From Eublepharis macularius (lineage: Eukaryota; Chordata; Lepidosauria; Squamata; Eublepharidae), in assembly GCF_028583425.1 (NCBI RefSeq), contig NC_072807.1:38445001-38509000 (forward strand): a stretch of DNA of 64,000 bases. The letters are read 5' to 3'. The notes beneath the pieces were generated by a model. That model was not told the origin of the DNA, ran no database searches, and saw only the letters and a program-made list of their open reading frames with translations. Within the stretch, counting starts at the first letter, position 1, and each line of letters starts with the position of its first letter. This document shows, in pieces, positions 53,311-64,000 of this stretch. A program made the position numbers and the translations under genes.

Positions 53311-53994
53311 TGTAGTCCTCCGATGGAGTAAATCAAGGAGAACTTAGTTGTCTGAAAGGATCCGACAAGTAAACCTCACACGACCAGTGTCAAATTGACT
53401 CCACCCTGAGAGTGAGACCACTTTGATAAAAGCAGAGTGGCTGGCCTTCCCTGTGTAACGCTTGCTCTGTCCAGAAGTGCCCCAGGGTTTCTTAGAAAGA
53501 TTAAGCAGTTAAAAATTCAAGTTTAACTGGATATATCTCATTTTTCATATTAATGTTCTTTGCATACCAGTTACATATGCTGACTGGCCTTATTCCGTCA
53601 GCTCTGCAAATTGTACAGTCATTGCTCCCAATACATCAAGAGGGAAGTTGTCAGCTAAAGTACCCAACAGCTGGCTGGGCAGATGTGAACAACTGCGCTG
53701 GTATCATCTGGAGAAGTCAGGGTGTCGATTAATACAGCGAGCACTCCTGTGTTGACATTCTGAGCTTCAGCTTCAGAACAGGCCAGATCTCTGCTTTGCC
53801 TAACTTCTGAAACATAACCAGAAAGTTTCTAATTTCATTGGTGCTAAGAAAGTAATCAGTACCCAAAGATGGGTTCCTTTACCTTTATACCAAACCTGCT
53901 TGCCGTTTCTGTAAAAACAATATTGAGTGATCACGCTTCAAGAGCAATCTTGAAGAGAACAAAATGTCAGTCTAAAATCACACATTCAGAAATT

Positions 53995-54220
53995 GAGTGT
54001 GCCTTGGAAACATTTAAATATATGAAACCGCCATATACCAAGGTCTGTCTAGCATAGTGTTTGGCCTAAGTGGCAGCTGTTCTCCAAGGTCAGGCAGGGA
54101 AAAGGTCCTTCTCAGCTCTTTGTGTCTGAGGTCAATGAAACTGGATGTGCTAGAGATTCATCCTGAGACCTCTGCGTGGAAATGGTTAGGAGCTCTACCA
54201 GTGAGCCATGGCCCCTCTCT
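53995..54220 (-). mobile_element. tRNA-derived SINE, diverged
   Basis: Reverse complement of a SINE with GAGCTCTACCAGTGAGCC (A box complement) at its right end, and CTCCAAGGTCAGGCAGGG and CCATATACCAAGGTCTGTC blocks. Confidence 0.65.
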
Positions 54221-54264
54221 ATCAAAGCCATTTGAACCTACAAAGTCACTTTAGACTACATCAC

Positions 54265-54395
54265 ACCATTGGGCCATCTAACCCAGCCATGTCTCCTCTG
54301 CCTGGCAGTGGTTCTCTCCAGAGAAAATTCTGGAAATGCAGATGATAGGGTTTGAACCCGGGGCCTTTGGCATGGAAACCACTTAGCCACCACTT
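54265..54395 (-). mobile_element. tRNA-derived SINE fragment
   Basis: The minus strand reads GTGGTGGCTAAGTGGTTTCC and GGGTTCAAACCCTATCATCT (B box), then a decayed body. It is adjacent to the preceding copy. Confidence 0.7.
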
Positions 54396-54474
54396 CTCCT
54401 TTGCTTTTGGAAAAATAAATAAATAAAAGCCAAAGGCACAATGCAGTCAATACTTTAAAGCCCCCCTGATCAAT

Positions 54475-54559
54475 ATGTATTAGCTGTTGATTATATTGTA
54501 TTTTCACTTGCCCTGTGTAATCCACCTTGGATCTCAGTGAGAAAGGTGGACTTTAAGTC

Positions 54560-54617
<58 letters not shown>
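54475..54617 (+). repeat. LINE 3' end with (GAT)n tail
   Basis: TGTAATCCACCTTGGATCTC ... AGTGAGAAAGGTGGAC is the L2/CR1-type 3' terminus, running into about 19 GAT units (54560-54617). Confidence 0.88.
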
Positions 54618-54619
<2 letters not shown>

Positions 54620-55221
54620 CGACAACAGATTTATACCTATTTTAAGTTGAAATCAACTAGACTTAACAGTCCACGTCTTTAGTCTAATTCCCTGCGATCT
54701 GATTCAGAGGACTTAATCTCAAATAGGTCAGATTTATCACCCAGTACTATTCCAAAGCCTACCCAGGATTCCACCTCAAATCAGAAAAATTCTATGTGAA
54801 TGTGCCATCAGACCCTCAGTTTTGCTGATTAATTCCTCCACACACTGCCTATGCCCCTGAGATTAAGAAGGTCTGGTGGTCAGACCAAAGGTTTCTTCTG
54901 GCATCCTGTTTCTCTCAGTGACCAAACCAGTGCCTTTGGGCCGTGCCTTTTTTTGTTAAACAAAACCAAAAAGGTGCCAGTAAGGAAGTCACGTCCTCCA
55001 GTTTGCAGGATCTGAGCAAGTCTGTTAATGATAGGACATTTTGGAGGTCTTTCATTCATAGGATCGCCATAGGTCGGAGGCAACTTGACAGCACATAACA
55101 CATACAGACTCTCAAATATAAGGTTTTGCCTATTTCCACCAACTGCCCCTTCCTCTGCAGATACTGAATAGGCAGTCTCTGAGGGGCCTCTCTCTTTTTG
55201 CAAGAGAGTTTGGTGAAGTTT
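54620..55221. other. No gene; SINE 3' trace at 55040-55110
   Basis: ATAGGATCGCCATAGGTCGG..GCAACTTGACAGCACATAAC is the 3' end of a reptilian SINE. The rest is unassigned. Confidence 0.5.
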
Positions 55222-55462
55222 GCAGTTTGGTGTCGTGGTTAAGAGCCGCAGGACTCTAATCTGGAGAGCCGGGTTTGATTCCCCACTCCTCCACTTGAAA
55301 CCAGCTGGGTGACCTTGGGTCAGTCACACTCTTTCAGAGCTCTCTCAGCCCCACCCACCTCACAGGGTGATTGTTGTGGGGATAATAATGACACATTTTG
55401 TAAACCGCTCTGAGTGGGCGTTAAATTGTCCTGAAGGGCAGTATATAAATCGAAAGTTATGT
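55222..55462 (+). mobile_element. Sauria-type SINE, full length
   Basis: CAGTTTGGTGTCGTGGTTAA head, GGGTTTGATTCCCCACTCC B box, CCCACCCACCTCACAGGGTG, ACCGCTCTGAGTGGGCG, TTAAATTGTCCTGAAGGG and TATATAAATCGAAAG. Confidence 0.95.
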
Positions 55463-55738
55463 TATTCTCTAGCTGAGTGGGATGAGCTGGCAAATTAGGA
55501 CCAGGACTTGGGGGAGACCCCATAAAGGCCCTGCCTTTTAGATCACACAGCCTCCCACCCCTCTCTCCCAGCAATTTGCATCCAGAGGCATTCTGCCCCT
55601 CAATCTGGAGGTTCCATTTTGAGACTCAGACTAGCAAGCATCAACAGCCTGATTTTCCTGTAATAATTTTGTCTACCCTTCTTTTAAAGCCCGATCGATT
55701 AGTGATCTTGCTCACATTTTGTGGCTGTTAATGCCACT

Positions 55739-56200
55739 CATTGTTTGTTTGTTTGTTTATTGTCCATCTTTCTCTCTGAGATCCAAGATGGATTACACAG
55801 TGCAAGTGACATACAATACAATAAACAGGTAGAACATTCACTAGGCAAGTACAATAATGAACACAGTTAACACATTCAATGAAAACAGATACAATAGGGC
55901 ACAGTAGCAGAAAATTTGAAGACAAGCATAAAGTCAAGTATAGAGACGAAATCTTCTCGAAGCAATTCATAAGTAGTTTACATGGCATGTTAAGCAACAT
56001 GGAAACTCCTTAGTGGCAAATATCTGTATCAGCATATAGTATGTCATTGTCCATACCAAAGCATCCCTCTGAGCTATTTCTTATGACACATTCCTATAGC
56101 CTTTTTTTTATTTTGTCAGTTCTTAATCTACAGAAAGTAGAAACCTTTCTCGAACTATTTGTTGGACTTTAGGTTTTAATTTAAAGAGCAACCCGATGAG
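55739..56200 (-). mobile_element. L2/CR1-type LINE 3' UTR fragment
   Basis: TTGTTTGTTTGTTTATTGTC is the (CAAA)n tail on the minus strand, then ATCTTTCTCTCTGAGATCC, GTAGAACATTCACTAGG and GAGCTATTTCTTATGACACA. The same order occurs at 9030-9280. There is no open frame. Confidence 0.82.
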
Positions 56201-56889
56201 GAAGAATCGTTAAGATTCAAGTGCAAAATCTGTCCCAATAAAGTTTTGCTATCATGCTTATACGATAGCCTTTTAGAGACCGAGTCACAAGATCTGTATA
56301 CTGTTGCATTGTGGTGTACTTAGCATTGCTGTAAAAAAATGTGCAAACTATGATAATTTTTGCTTGTAAAAGATTGTTCCTCTCACAAAAAGTTAACAGA
56401 CCAAATTGTATACTTCTGTCATGTATGAATAGGTCTGAGAGCGTTAACTTGTTAATATGCACGGACAGATTCAATCTATAGAGCAATGAGAGTTTTCATA
56501 TGGTTAAAAAAAAAAATCACGGAACTAGATGGATTTCCAAATAAGACCTAAATGAGTTTCTTGACCCATTTTGGAGAAAAAAACTCATAAAAGTCTCAGC
56601 AAATCTTGCCGACAATCGGAATATATTTCCGTATTGCTTTATTACAGTTAAATTGGCAGAGATCCTGGGTGGTAATTCATAACATCTTATTAGCTGTGCT
56701 AACAGCAGAGAAGCTTTGGGTCCACTAAATTTACCTGGCAATTAAACTACAAGATGATTTGGGGCGGGGGCAGTGAGCAAAGCAGAGGCTCACAGATATA
56801 TTCTCTCCGACTCGGATTTTCATTTCTTATCACATCAATATCATTTTTTGCAATGCATTGTGACAAAGGAACTATTTCTTTTAGAGTTA
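56200..56889. other. No gene or clear repeat seen
   Basis: AT-rich, unassigned. Confidence 0.35.
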
Positions 56890-57062
56890 CTCTGCCAGAA
56901 AAGGAAAATATCTATCCTGCCCATCCTCCAAGGAGCTCAGCACTGCATACCTGGGCCTCCCCCATTTTATCCTCACAACCATCCTATAAGGTAGGTCAAG
57001 AAGAGCAAGTGCAGATTTAAACACAGGTCATCCATGTCCGGCATTCCCAACCATTACACCAC
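56890..57062 (-). mobile_element. Old tRNA-derived SINE
   Basis: CCATCCTCCAAGGAGCTCAG, TTTATCCTCACAACCATCCT, AAGGTAGGTCAAGAAGAGC and CATTCCCAACCATTACACCA: reverse complement of the same old SINE as at 46950. Confidence 0.7.
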
Positions 57063-57255
57063 AGCAATCTCTAGAGGATATACCAAACGCAATGCGCTTC
57101 CATTTAATTTGGCCTTGCGTGTGGGGCTGCCTTTGAAGACGGGGGAGTTCAAATGCCGTGTTCTGCGAGTCCTCACACATTGAATAATATAGGTGGCAAA
57201 CATACAGAGCCTTTTGTAGAGGAATGCCTTGCTTGCAGAATATAGTACTTAGAAT

Positions 57256-57502
57256 ATAACAACAACAACAACAACAACAACATTTGATATATATACCACC
57301 CTTCAGGACAACTTAATGCCACACACAGAGTGGTTTACAAAGTATGTTATTATTGTCCCCACAACAACAATCCACCTGTGAGGTGGGTGGGGCTGAGAGA
57401 GCTCTGAAAGAGTGTGACTGACCCAAGGTCACCCTGCTGGCTTCAAGCAGAGGAGTGGGGAATCAAACCCGCCACTCTTAACCACTACACCAAACTGGCT
57501 CA
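57256..57502 (-). mobile_element. Sauria-type SINE, full length
   Basis: A (CAA)n tail complement at the left end (57258-57282), then TTCAGGACAACTTAATGCCA, GAGGTGGGTGGGGCTGAGAG, AGGAGTGGGGAATCAAACCC and ACCACTACACCAAACTGGCT. Confidence 0.95.
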
Positions 57503-57551
57503 GAAGTAAGTAAATACAGCTGCAGACAAGACCTTTTCACAACTCAGGACA

Positions 57552-57622
57552 GAATCATAGAATCATAGGGTTGGAAGGGACCTCTAGAGTCATCTAGTCC
57601 AATCCCCTGCACAATGCAGGCT
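57552..57622 (-). mobile_element. CR1 LINE 3' end
   Basis: AGAATCATAGAATCATAGGG, GGAAGGGACCTCTAGAGTCA and CAATCCCCTGCACAATGCAG. It is very short and 5'-truncated. Confidence 0.88.
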
Positions 57623-57764
57623 GTCTTCCAGGATAGCCTGGAAGACGGTCTTCTACCTTGAAACAGCCGATCTGGCCACCTATATTCATGCCATAGTAAC
57701 ATTGAGACTAGATTAGCATTTCTTCAGCTCTGTATTGGATTCTTGCTAATGCCTTTGTAAAATT

Positions 57765-57956
57765 ATGTATTTACCCTATGGCATTGCTTATTGAAATGTC
57801 CTTGATACTGACTGTACTAATCTCCCGCTGTGTAATCCGCCTTGAGTCTCAATGAGAAAGATGGACTATAAATGACAGACACAAACAAACAAACAAACAA
57901 ACAAACAAACAAACAAACAAACAAACAAACAAACAAACAAACAAACAAACAAACAT
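57765..57956 (+). repeat. LINE 3' end with (CAAA)n tail
   Basis: GCTGTGTAATCCGCCTTGAG..AATGAGAAAGATGGACTATA followed by about 18 CAAA units (57881-57955). Confidence 0.9.
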
Positions 57957-57989
57957 CTTTTCAGTAGATGCTCAGGGGACAGAAGGACC

Positions 57990-58199
57990 TGGGGTTGCCA
58001 ACTTCAGGTTGGGAAATTCCTGAAGTTTTGGGGAGGGTGGAATTTGGAAAGAGAAAGGAGCTCATGGGGGATATGATGCCATTGAGTCCACCTTGCAAAG
58101 CAGGTGTTTCTCCAGAGCACCTGGTCTCTGTAATCTGGAGATCAGTTGTAATTCCAGGAGGTCTCCATTCTAGGCCCCATTTAGAGGTTGGCAACCATA
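57990..58199. mobile_element. hAT-type MITE (TAGGGTTGCC family)
   Basis: TGGGGTTGCC ... GGCAACCATA, with flanks GAAGGACC / GAAGGACT (7 of 8). Confidence 0.9.
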
Positions 58200-58207
58200 G
58201 AAGGACT

Positions 58208-59857
58208 GCACCCTAAAACACATTAGGATGATCAAAGCTTTGCAGAAAGACAAAAGAAGGAACCAACTCTACAGTGAACTGACTGGGGCTATAAAAAACA
58301 GCCAAGGGGCCTAAAAATAATAACCGGAAAAAGGCCATTTGGGAAACATATCAGCCCCCCCTTAGAAGGCTGTTTTCTGAACCTAAATTGTTCCTAGGAG
58401 AAGAACTGGCTCAGTGGCAAGTACTTTGGATTACTTCTAGTTGATTCAGCCTTGGTGGTAATCTCCCCGCTATGTAGTAGGTAGAATTGGGCATTTCCTT
58501 CCTTTACTCTTCTGGAAGAGGATATTGACACCAATGAAGAAAAACAAGCAACATTAGGCAGTATCACTAGTAACCACGTTGGGTTGTGGGTAATTGAGGC
58601 TTGGCAGCTCAGCTGCGCTCCACGTCCGTTCTCTGGCCTATTATCATCATCTTATGGACCAATGAAAAGTGCTGTCTAAACTCATTCGGATCCTACTCGT
58701 TTCCCATTGGGACCATCCTGACAATGGAGTGAACCACCCTTTTAAAATCTACTGCCTTGTGGGCCAGAAAGCACCTAGAGGATTTGCACAGGGTTTTTTA
58801 AATCATTGCGACTGAATGCATGCAAATGACTGTTTTTCTCCAACTCGGTTCTTCCAAGCTGTTACTGAAGATTCTGCCTTTTTCAATGGGAAGAAGCATC
58901 CCCCCCACCCGTTATAATATGAAAATGGTATTACCAGTTTGAGTTGGGATGTGTCGTCGCAAGAGAGCCAAAGCTAAAGAGGCAATCCCAAGTAGGCCTA
59001 GAGAGCAAATGCAAGCGAGAAAGATGCAGAGGTATGATTAAAGATGTGTTCGCAGAACCTGGAAAACAACGTTCTCCACAAAAGAACACTAAAGCACATG
59101 TGGCGAAGAGGGAAATATAAAGAGATTAGCAGAGAGATGGAGGGGTGAAGAACTGCCAGCGCTTTTGCATACTTGAAATGCAAATCTGCTGTTCGAGACA
59201 CAAGTCAGTTTTGAAACTCTAAATAAAATGGAGGATGCCAGAAAACAGTCGGCAGAAGCAAAAAAAGAGACAATGAAACCTCCTCCCCACCAAAAAAACC
59301 CACAATACATTCTCTAATTAGGCAGATCAAATATTCAGTTGACAATTCCAATCACAATATTAACCAAAAGGGTTTAATTAAAACCAGGCTTTTATATACA
59401 ATGCAAATTTATGTGCAACACATCGAACAACCCACGTGCCAAGATTGCTTTAATTTCCTTACAATGTTCAGATTTGATCCTGAAGCTCAGGGTGTTTCCA
59501 GATTCATTGTCACAGCACCCCACATCAAATGTCACAGGCACAACTGAGAGGAGAAGATTAAACATACTTTTGTGTCCCATTGAGGGGGACCGTGAGGCCT
59601 GTGTGAACAGAATACACACGTTAGCATGTGCCCCGGAATGCTCTGCCATGTGTCGCCTTGAAGGACAGAACGTCAGGAGCCGCGGCAGTAAACTCATTAT
59701 CTACACCATGATCCAACGTAGAATTCGCATTATCATTGTTTCTTCTTATATGGAACCCAAAATGTCCCGAATACAATTCTTCTGACTTAAGTATTGCACT
59801 GGGGATCTTTGCTTTACAAGCATCTATGGGATTTTTATCTGCAGCACATGAGCAACT
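58208..59857. other. No gene or clear repeat seen
   Basis: Unique-looking sequence. A 124-codon plus frame and a 101-codon minus frame overlap at 59392-59785 without recognisable content. Confidence 0.4.
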
Positions 59858-59977
<120 letters not shown>

Positions 59978-60339
59978 CACTGTGTTTAGGCATCTAAAAA
60001 TTCTTCCAATGATATTTAAGGTGAACTTTGTATTTTCAGTATCATAAAACATATGGCCCAGTGTCATACTCTCTTGCGCAAATACGGCTAAATTGCACAA
60101 AGCCTTGCACTTTAAATGTTGCTAAATCTACATTGCAGTTGTTTTCTACTGAATATTACCTGGATAGCTGGTTCTGTGGAATAAGAGATGAGAAGAGATA
60201 CCCCAGCAACCACTCACATATTCAGAAGAAAATACCAACACAGAGATGCTTTCACTTTGCTAACTTAGGACAGATATGCTGTTGTTATCCTTTAGAGGCA
60301 TCTTACCTGGGACCCCTCTTGAATGCTGTACCCCAGTAA

Positions 60340-60530
60340 TATGTGAAGCTGCCATGTACGGAATAAGATCATTGGTCCATCAAGGTCAATATTGTCTGCT
60401 CAGATGGCAGAGGCTCTTCAGGTCTCAGGCAGAGGTCTTTTACATCACCTGGTCCTTTTAACTAGAGATGGTGGGAACTGAACCTGCAAAGCAGGGGCAA
60501 TTCCACTGAGCCACATCCCTCCATTGAGAC
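60340..60530 (-). mobile_element. tRNA-derived SINE (second family)
   Basis: The reverse complement reads GTGGCTCAGTGGAATTGCCC head, GCAGGTTCAGTTCCCACCAT, GATGTAAAAGACCTCTGCCT, ATTGACCTTGATGGACCAAT and ..GGCAGCTTCACAT. It is nearly full length. Confidence 0.9.
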
Positions 60531-60534
60531 ACAG

Positions 60535-62194
60535 TCTTGAACCCCCCCACCTCGCCTGGATGTCTTGGATAAGAGAAACTGAATGTGGATAACAGCTACT
60601 TGCAATTACATTAGAAATAAGATTTATCTGTCATTCTCTTACCTTCTGCTCAGAGGTGATGCTTATAGAGATCTGGAAGAGGCCTCGAACTGTAAAAATT
60701 CTTGTACAAATCTTCCATGTTCCCCAAGAAGGCAAAATCATGACAAGATAGGACAGGGGCTGTTCTGGGGGGAAAGGGGATGGTAGTGTTATTTACGAAG
60801 CTGTTCACAGGCTGAGGTTTGGGTATTCTTGCTGCTGACTTAATTGATCTGTGGACAGAGATCATAGATTACAGACTTTGTGGACAGAGAGTTTAGGTGA
60901 TAAGACTTTGATTACTACTTGACGTTTGAGCTGCCAATCTGTTGAAATGTTTTATTTTGTGTCTTTTAAAATGCTTTTATCCATTCTAAACCTTGCTTTG
61001 AGCCCTTTTCAATACACAGCGCAACCCACACAGATAAGGCATGTATTTGTGTGTGTGTGTGAATGCAAGCACCCAAGTGGTCACGCGCCAGTTCAACAGG
61101 AATGCCAATGGGGTGCTTTTGTGTCGGGGAATATTTTGACAAACAGCTGTCAGCTGTCAGGCTTTAAAGCATGGCGTAGAAATTTAAATGCTCAGCTGAA
61201 ATGTGGAAGCATTAAAATCATAGCCAGATAAATTAGGAATTCTGTTTTTTTTTTAAAAAATTGAAAATTCAAAGAAAGGATGCTGTGATTAGCCTGGAAG
61301 CATTGGACTGGGTACCATAGTGCTGCTGACGCTTGGGAAGGCTTGATCCAACTCTTAAATGGGAAACCACTGGGAAACCATTGGGAACCTCGCATAAGAT
61401 AGAAGTATAGTTTTTAAATTTCAAAATAATGTATCATTATTATTATCAGTTTTAATATCTCATTGCAGAGGACCCGCGTGAGGTTTTGCCAGCTCCCAGA
61501 GTCCACTCTCAGAGGAAGAAGGCTCCACAGCCGGCCACAATACATGCTGGGGCTCAAGGTACACCTTTGTTGAAGTCCTGGAGGGTGCCCTCATTTTGAA
61601 CCCTACTGTATCTGGGGACCAAGATAAAAACCGATTGTCCCATGCCAGGTTTTACCCTATGCTACAGAACTCCCCACAAGCAACCTCTGGACTGCAAGAA
61701 AAAACAAAAGTGAAAAGTCTGGAGAGAGGGCAGAGCACGAGAGCCCCCCGACCTCCCCTCTGCAAGCATTGCCCTTGAAGAAGCATCCTAGACTCAAGTG
61801 TTTCCAAGAGTAGGATCTCTCTTGCATCCCAAAAAAATTCTGCAAATACTCAGGAGCTGCTTGGCTGGTACTGGTGATGCATCAATTCCCCCCCCCCCCA
61901 CCCCAGTTCTACAACTACCCTGTTGTTTCAGCAATCTTGCTCTAGAATTTGGACTGTAGTATAATTTCCTTTGTCCCCACCTGACTTGCACCCAAATTCC
62001 GGGGTTTGGAAAAACAGAATGATGAAACTTCTGTATCAGAGCAGCAAAAGTCAGTGACAGGATTGTAGGAAAGCTCCTAAAATCGTCTTAAGAGTCAGAT
62101 ACTAGGGGCAGGCCACTTTCTTGGACATCCTAGATTCTAGCAGCGGCCCTACTATAAAACTTCTACAATTTCAGGGCATATACTACCCCTTTTT
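60535..62194. other. Mostly unassigned; contains one exon-like stretch
   Basis: No repeat family is named here. The exon-like stretch at 61469-61558 is listed separately. Confidence 0.4.
61469..61558 (+). other. Candidate internal exon (weak)
   Basis: It is preceded by a pyrimidine-biased acceptor (..TTTTAATATCTCATTGCAG) and followed by an AAG|GTACAC donor. The 90-nt body is CpG-containing and open in one frame (reading EDPREVLPAPRVHSQRKKAP and onward). The length is a multiple of three. No homology is recognised and such chance arrangements are common. It is listed only as a candidate. Confidence 0.2.
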
Positions 62195-62350
62195 AATCTA
62201 GCTTTTCCTCCAAGGAGCTGTGGATGGCACATATTGTTTTCCATTATCCACTTTATTCCTACAACAACCCTATGCATCTCTAACCCCAGTTTAGGCAAGC
62301 TGTTGAGCCAAACAGAAAGGTCCCATAAGCCAACCCCCAGAAGACAGGTT
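62195..62350 (-). mobile_element. Old tRNA-derived SINE
   Basis: CTTTTCCTCCAAGGAGCTGT, TTTATTCCTACAACAACCCT and a decayed head. Same family as 46950 and 56890. Confidence 0.6.
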
Positions 62351-63381
62351 AAACTCAAGTCCTAAACCTCCCTCTGAGAAATACTTTTGTTGCTTCCAAG
62401 GAAGCAGCTCTATGCATTTCCTCCTCCACTCCCAGCTCCTACCAATACTTCTGTCGAATAGCAGCTAACATGGGCACAGCCAGCCACTAAAAATATATCG
62501 CTGTGTTTAAAGCCGTTGCCCTCTCTCCTCTCTCTCTCTCTCATTCCTTGCACCGCAGCTAACAATAAAATGTAAAAGTAATCCCAGATTTTTCTTTCAA
62601 ACTCTCTCAGCTTTAAAAGAACCTTCCAAAAAATGATTGATGCGCGGAATTAAACCGATAGGCAACCCCTAAAGCTGCTTTGAATAGCAACAAATTCCCA
62701 ACAATACCTCAAACGCTCGCCGCAAAGGAATCTAATCTCTGAACTTCTAAAGGTCAAGATTGACTGTCTGGTAACACGGCTCAAGTGTAAATGCTCTGTA
62801 ATGCTACACGAGGTGATTGCTTTGCTCTCTAGACAATGTCAATTTTGTCCCAAGTAGTTGCAGATGTGTCTAGCATTAAGTCAGAATGGTGTCAAGGGCC
62901 CTCCTTGAGCACTGCCGGCTTCTCAGAGAAACTGGTCCTAAAGCCCGAGTCGATTACATACCATGCCCCAAAGGCAGCCATTTAAGACTCTAGGAAGGAT
63001 GGAGTATGGAGCTGCATTAGATTTTTTTTAATGCCTTGCAACCAGGATGCCCAAGAGGAGATATTCTCCAGCGATTCCAAAGCTTGCTCCTTTCCTTCCA
63101 TATTATTAACCTTGGCTTCTCCAAACCCTCTCCTCAACCAAGCCCCATGACCAAAGAACTTAGTAGCCACCCAAAGGTCACCCCACCAAGAATGATTTCA
63201 GTTGTTCCCCGTGACGAGATCCCTTTCCCCGGGCCCCCATCCAGAAATGCAATGTGGTAAAAGAGTCAAGGGAAGGGAATCTATTGTAAATCAATGCAAA
63301 ATGGCAAAAAAAGCCTGAAACCTTGTCATGTTGAATGCATTTTTTCTTATTTATCTCACATTTATTTATTTATCTCACCCT
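62351..63381. other. No gene or clear repeat seen
   Basis: 62480-62900 is repeat-free and may be conserved non-coding sequence, which is not testable here. Confidence 0.35.
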
Positions 63382-63570
63382 GAGGAGTCAGCCATGTTAG
63401 TCTGTAGTTGCAAAATAGTAAAGAGTCCAGTAGCACCTTTAAGACTAACCAACTTTATTGAAGCAAGCTTTGGAGAACCACAGCTCTCTTCATCAGATGC
63501 ATCTGATGAAGACAGCTGTGGTTCTTGAAAGCTTATGCTTCAATACAGCTGGTTAAATTTTAAAGGAGCA
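63382..63570. mobile_element. Fold-back retroelement, subtype A
   Basis: It begins GAGGAGTCAGCCATGTTAGT, the complement of the usual 3' end, so it keeps the outer left arm. The palindrome centre is at 63498-63503, with CTGATGA (63503-63509) and GAAA (63527-63530). The right arm decays after CTTCAATACAGCTGGTTA. Confidence 0.88.
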
Positions 63571-64000
63571 AAAAAAAAGGCTTTGAGTGGATACTAGAAA
63601 CCTGTCTCCCTGGGGAAGGAATTCTTGTAAGTGGGGTGCTACCACAGAAAAGATCCTGCCTCATTTGTGGAGCTTACCCTAGATATTTGGTTACAGGTGT
63701 TGATTCTTTCCTATGCAGCTGTGAAGCAAAACAGGGGTCGAGTTACACTGCTGGCATCTCCCTTCTAGTCTGACCAGAAGTTTTAATTTGGCTCCTTTAA
63801 TTTAAAACTCCTTTCATACAGGCCTTTCATACAGAAATCTTCCATTTTCATACATCCCTTGTCCAACATAACCCACTCACCACATCCACCCAGTGTTTCT
63901 GTCAGTCATCTGACTAAGCCACGGCCTGAGCAAACGGAAGGCAGCATAGAAACAATCTATATTCCAGCAAAAATCTGAGCAAATAAAAACGTCACTCGAT

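Overview
The window looks like non-coding nuclear DNA of a squamate reptile (lizard or gecko type). This rests on its repeats: several tRNA-derived Sauria-type SINEs with the characteristic 'TAGTGGTTAAGAG' head and '(ATT)n' tail, a 5S-rRNA-derived SINE piece, CR1 and L2-type LINE tails, an L1 fragment, hAT and Harbinger MITEs, many microsatellites, and a chromodomain Ty3/gypsy element. No host protein-coding gene could be recognised. This is inference from repeat content and no database was searched.

Layout. Positions 1-900 are AT-rich and hold two diverged copies of a ~170-bp unit. Positions ~900-1310 are a CpG-rich promoter with paired ETS and NRF1 sites and a strong minus-strand splice donor at 980/979, so a gene probably starts here and runs off the left edge. 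From 1.4 to 25.9 kb there is intergenic or intronic sequence studded with MITEs, SINEs and LINE pieces. It includes a 5S rRNA retropseudogene (16983-17098) and a fold-back retroelement family that recurs to the right end. From 32.1 to 64 kb the pattern is the same, with long unannotatable AT-rich stretches.

The centrepiece is a complete, apparently young Ty3/gypsy chromovirus at 25908-32131. It has two 417-bp LTRs that read as identical, a 639-codon gag, and an uninterrupted pol carrying protease, RT, RNase H, H2C2/DD35E integrase and a C-terminal chromodomain. Gag and pol are joined by a textbook -1 frameshift signal (GGGAAAC, 5-nt spacer, 11-bp stem, possible pseudoknot). The ten bases just inside the 5' LTR are complementary to a site within the LTR, which predicts self-primed reverse transcription as in the Tf1/sushi lineage. 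A purine tract abuts the 3' LTR. Nothing visible is broken, so this copy could be transposition-competent.

The least explained structure is the dispersed fold-back family (about ten copies). Full copies are near-perfect palindromes of roughly 150-230 bp, yet the flanks carry long direct repeats (8-15 bp), as expected for LINE-type target-primed insertion rather than cut-and-paste transposition. Its centre repeatedly shows CTGA(C/T)GA, a short hairpin and GAAA, which resembles a hammerhead ribozyme core, although stem I is not evident.
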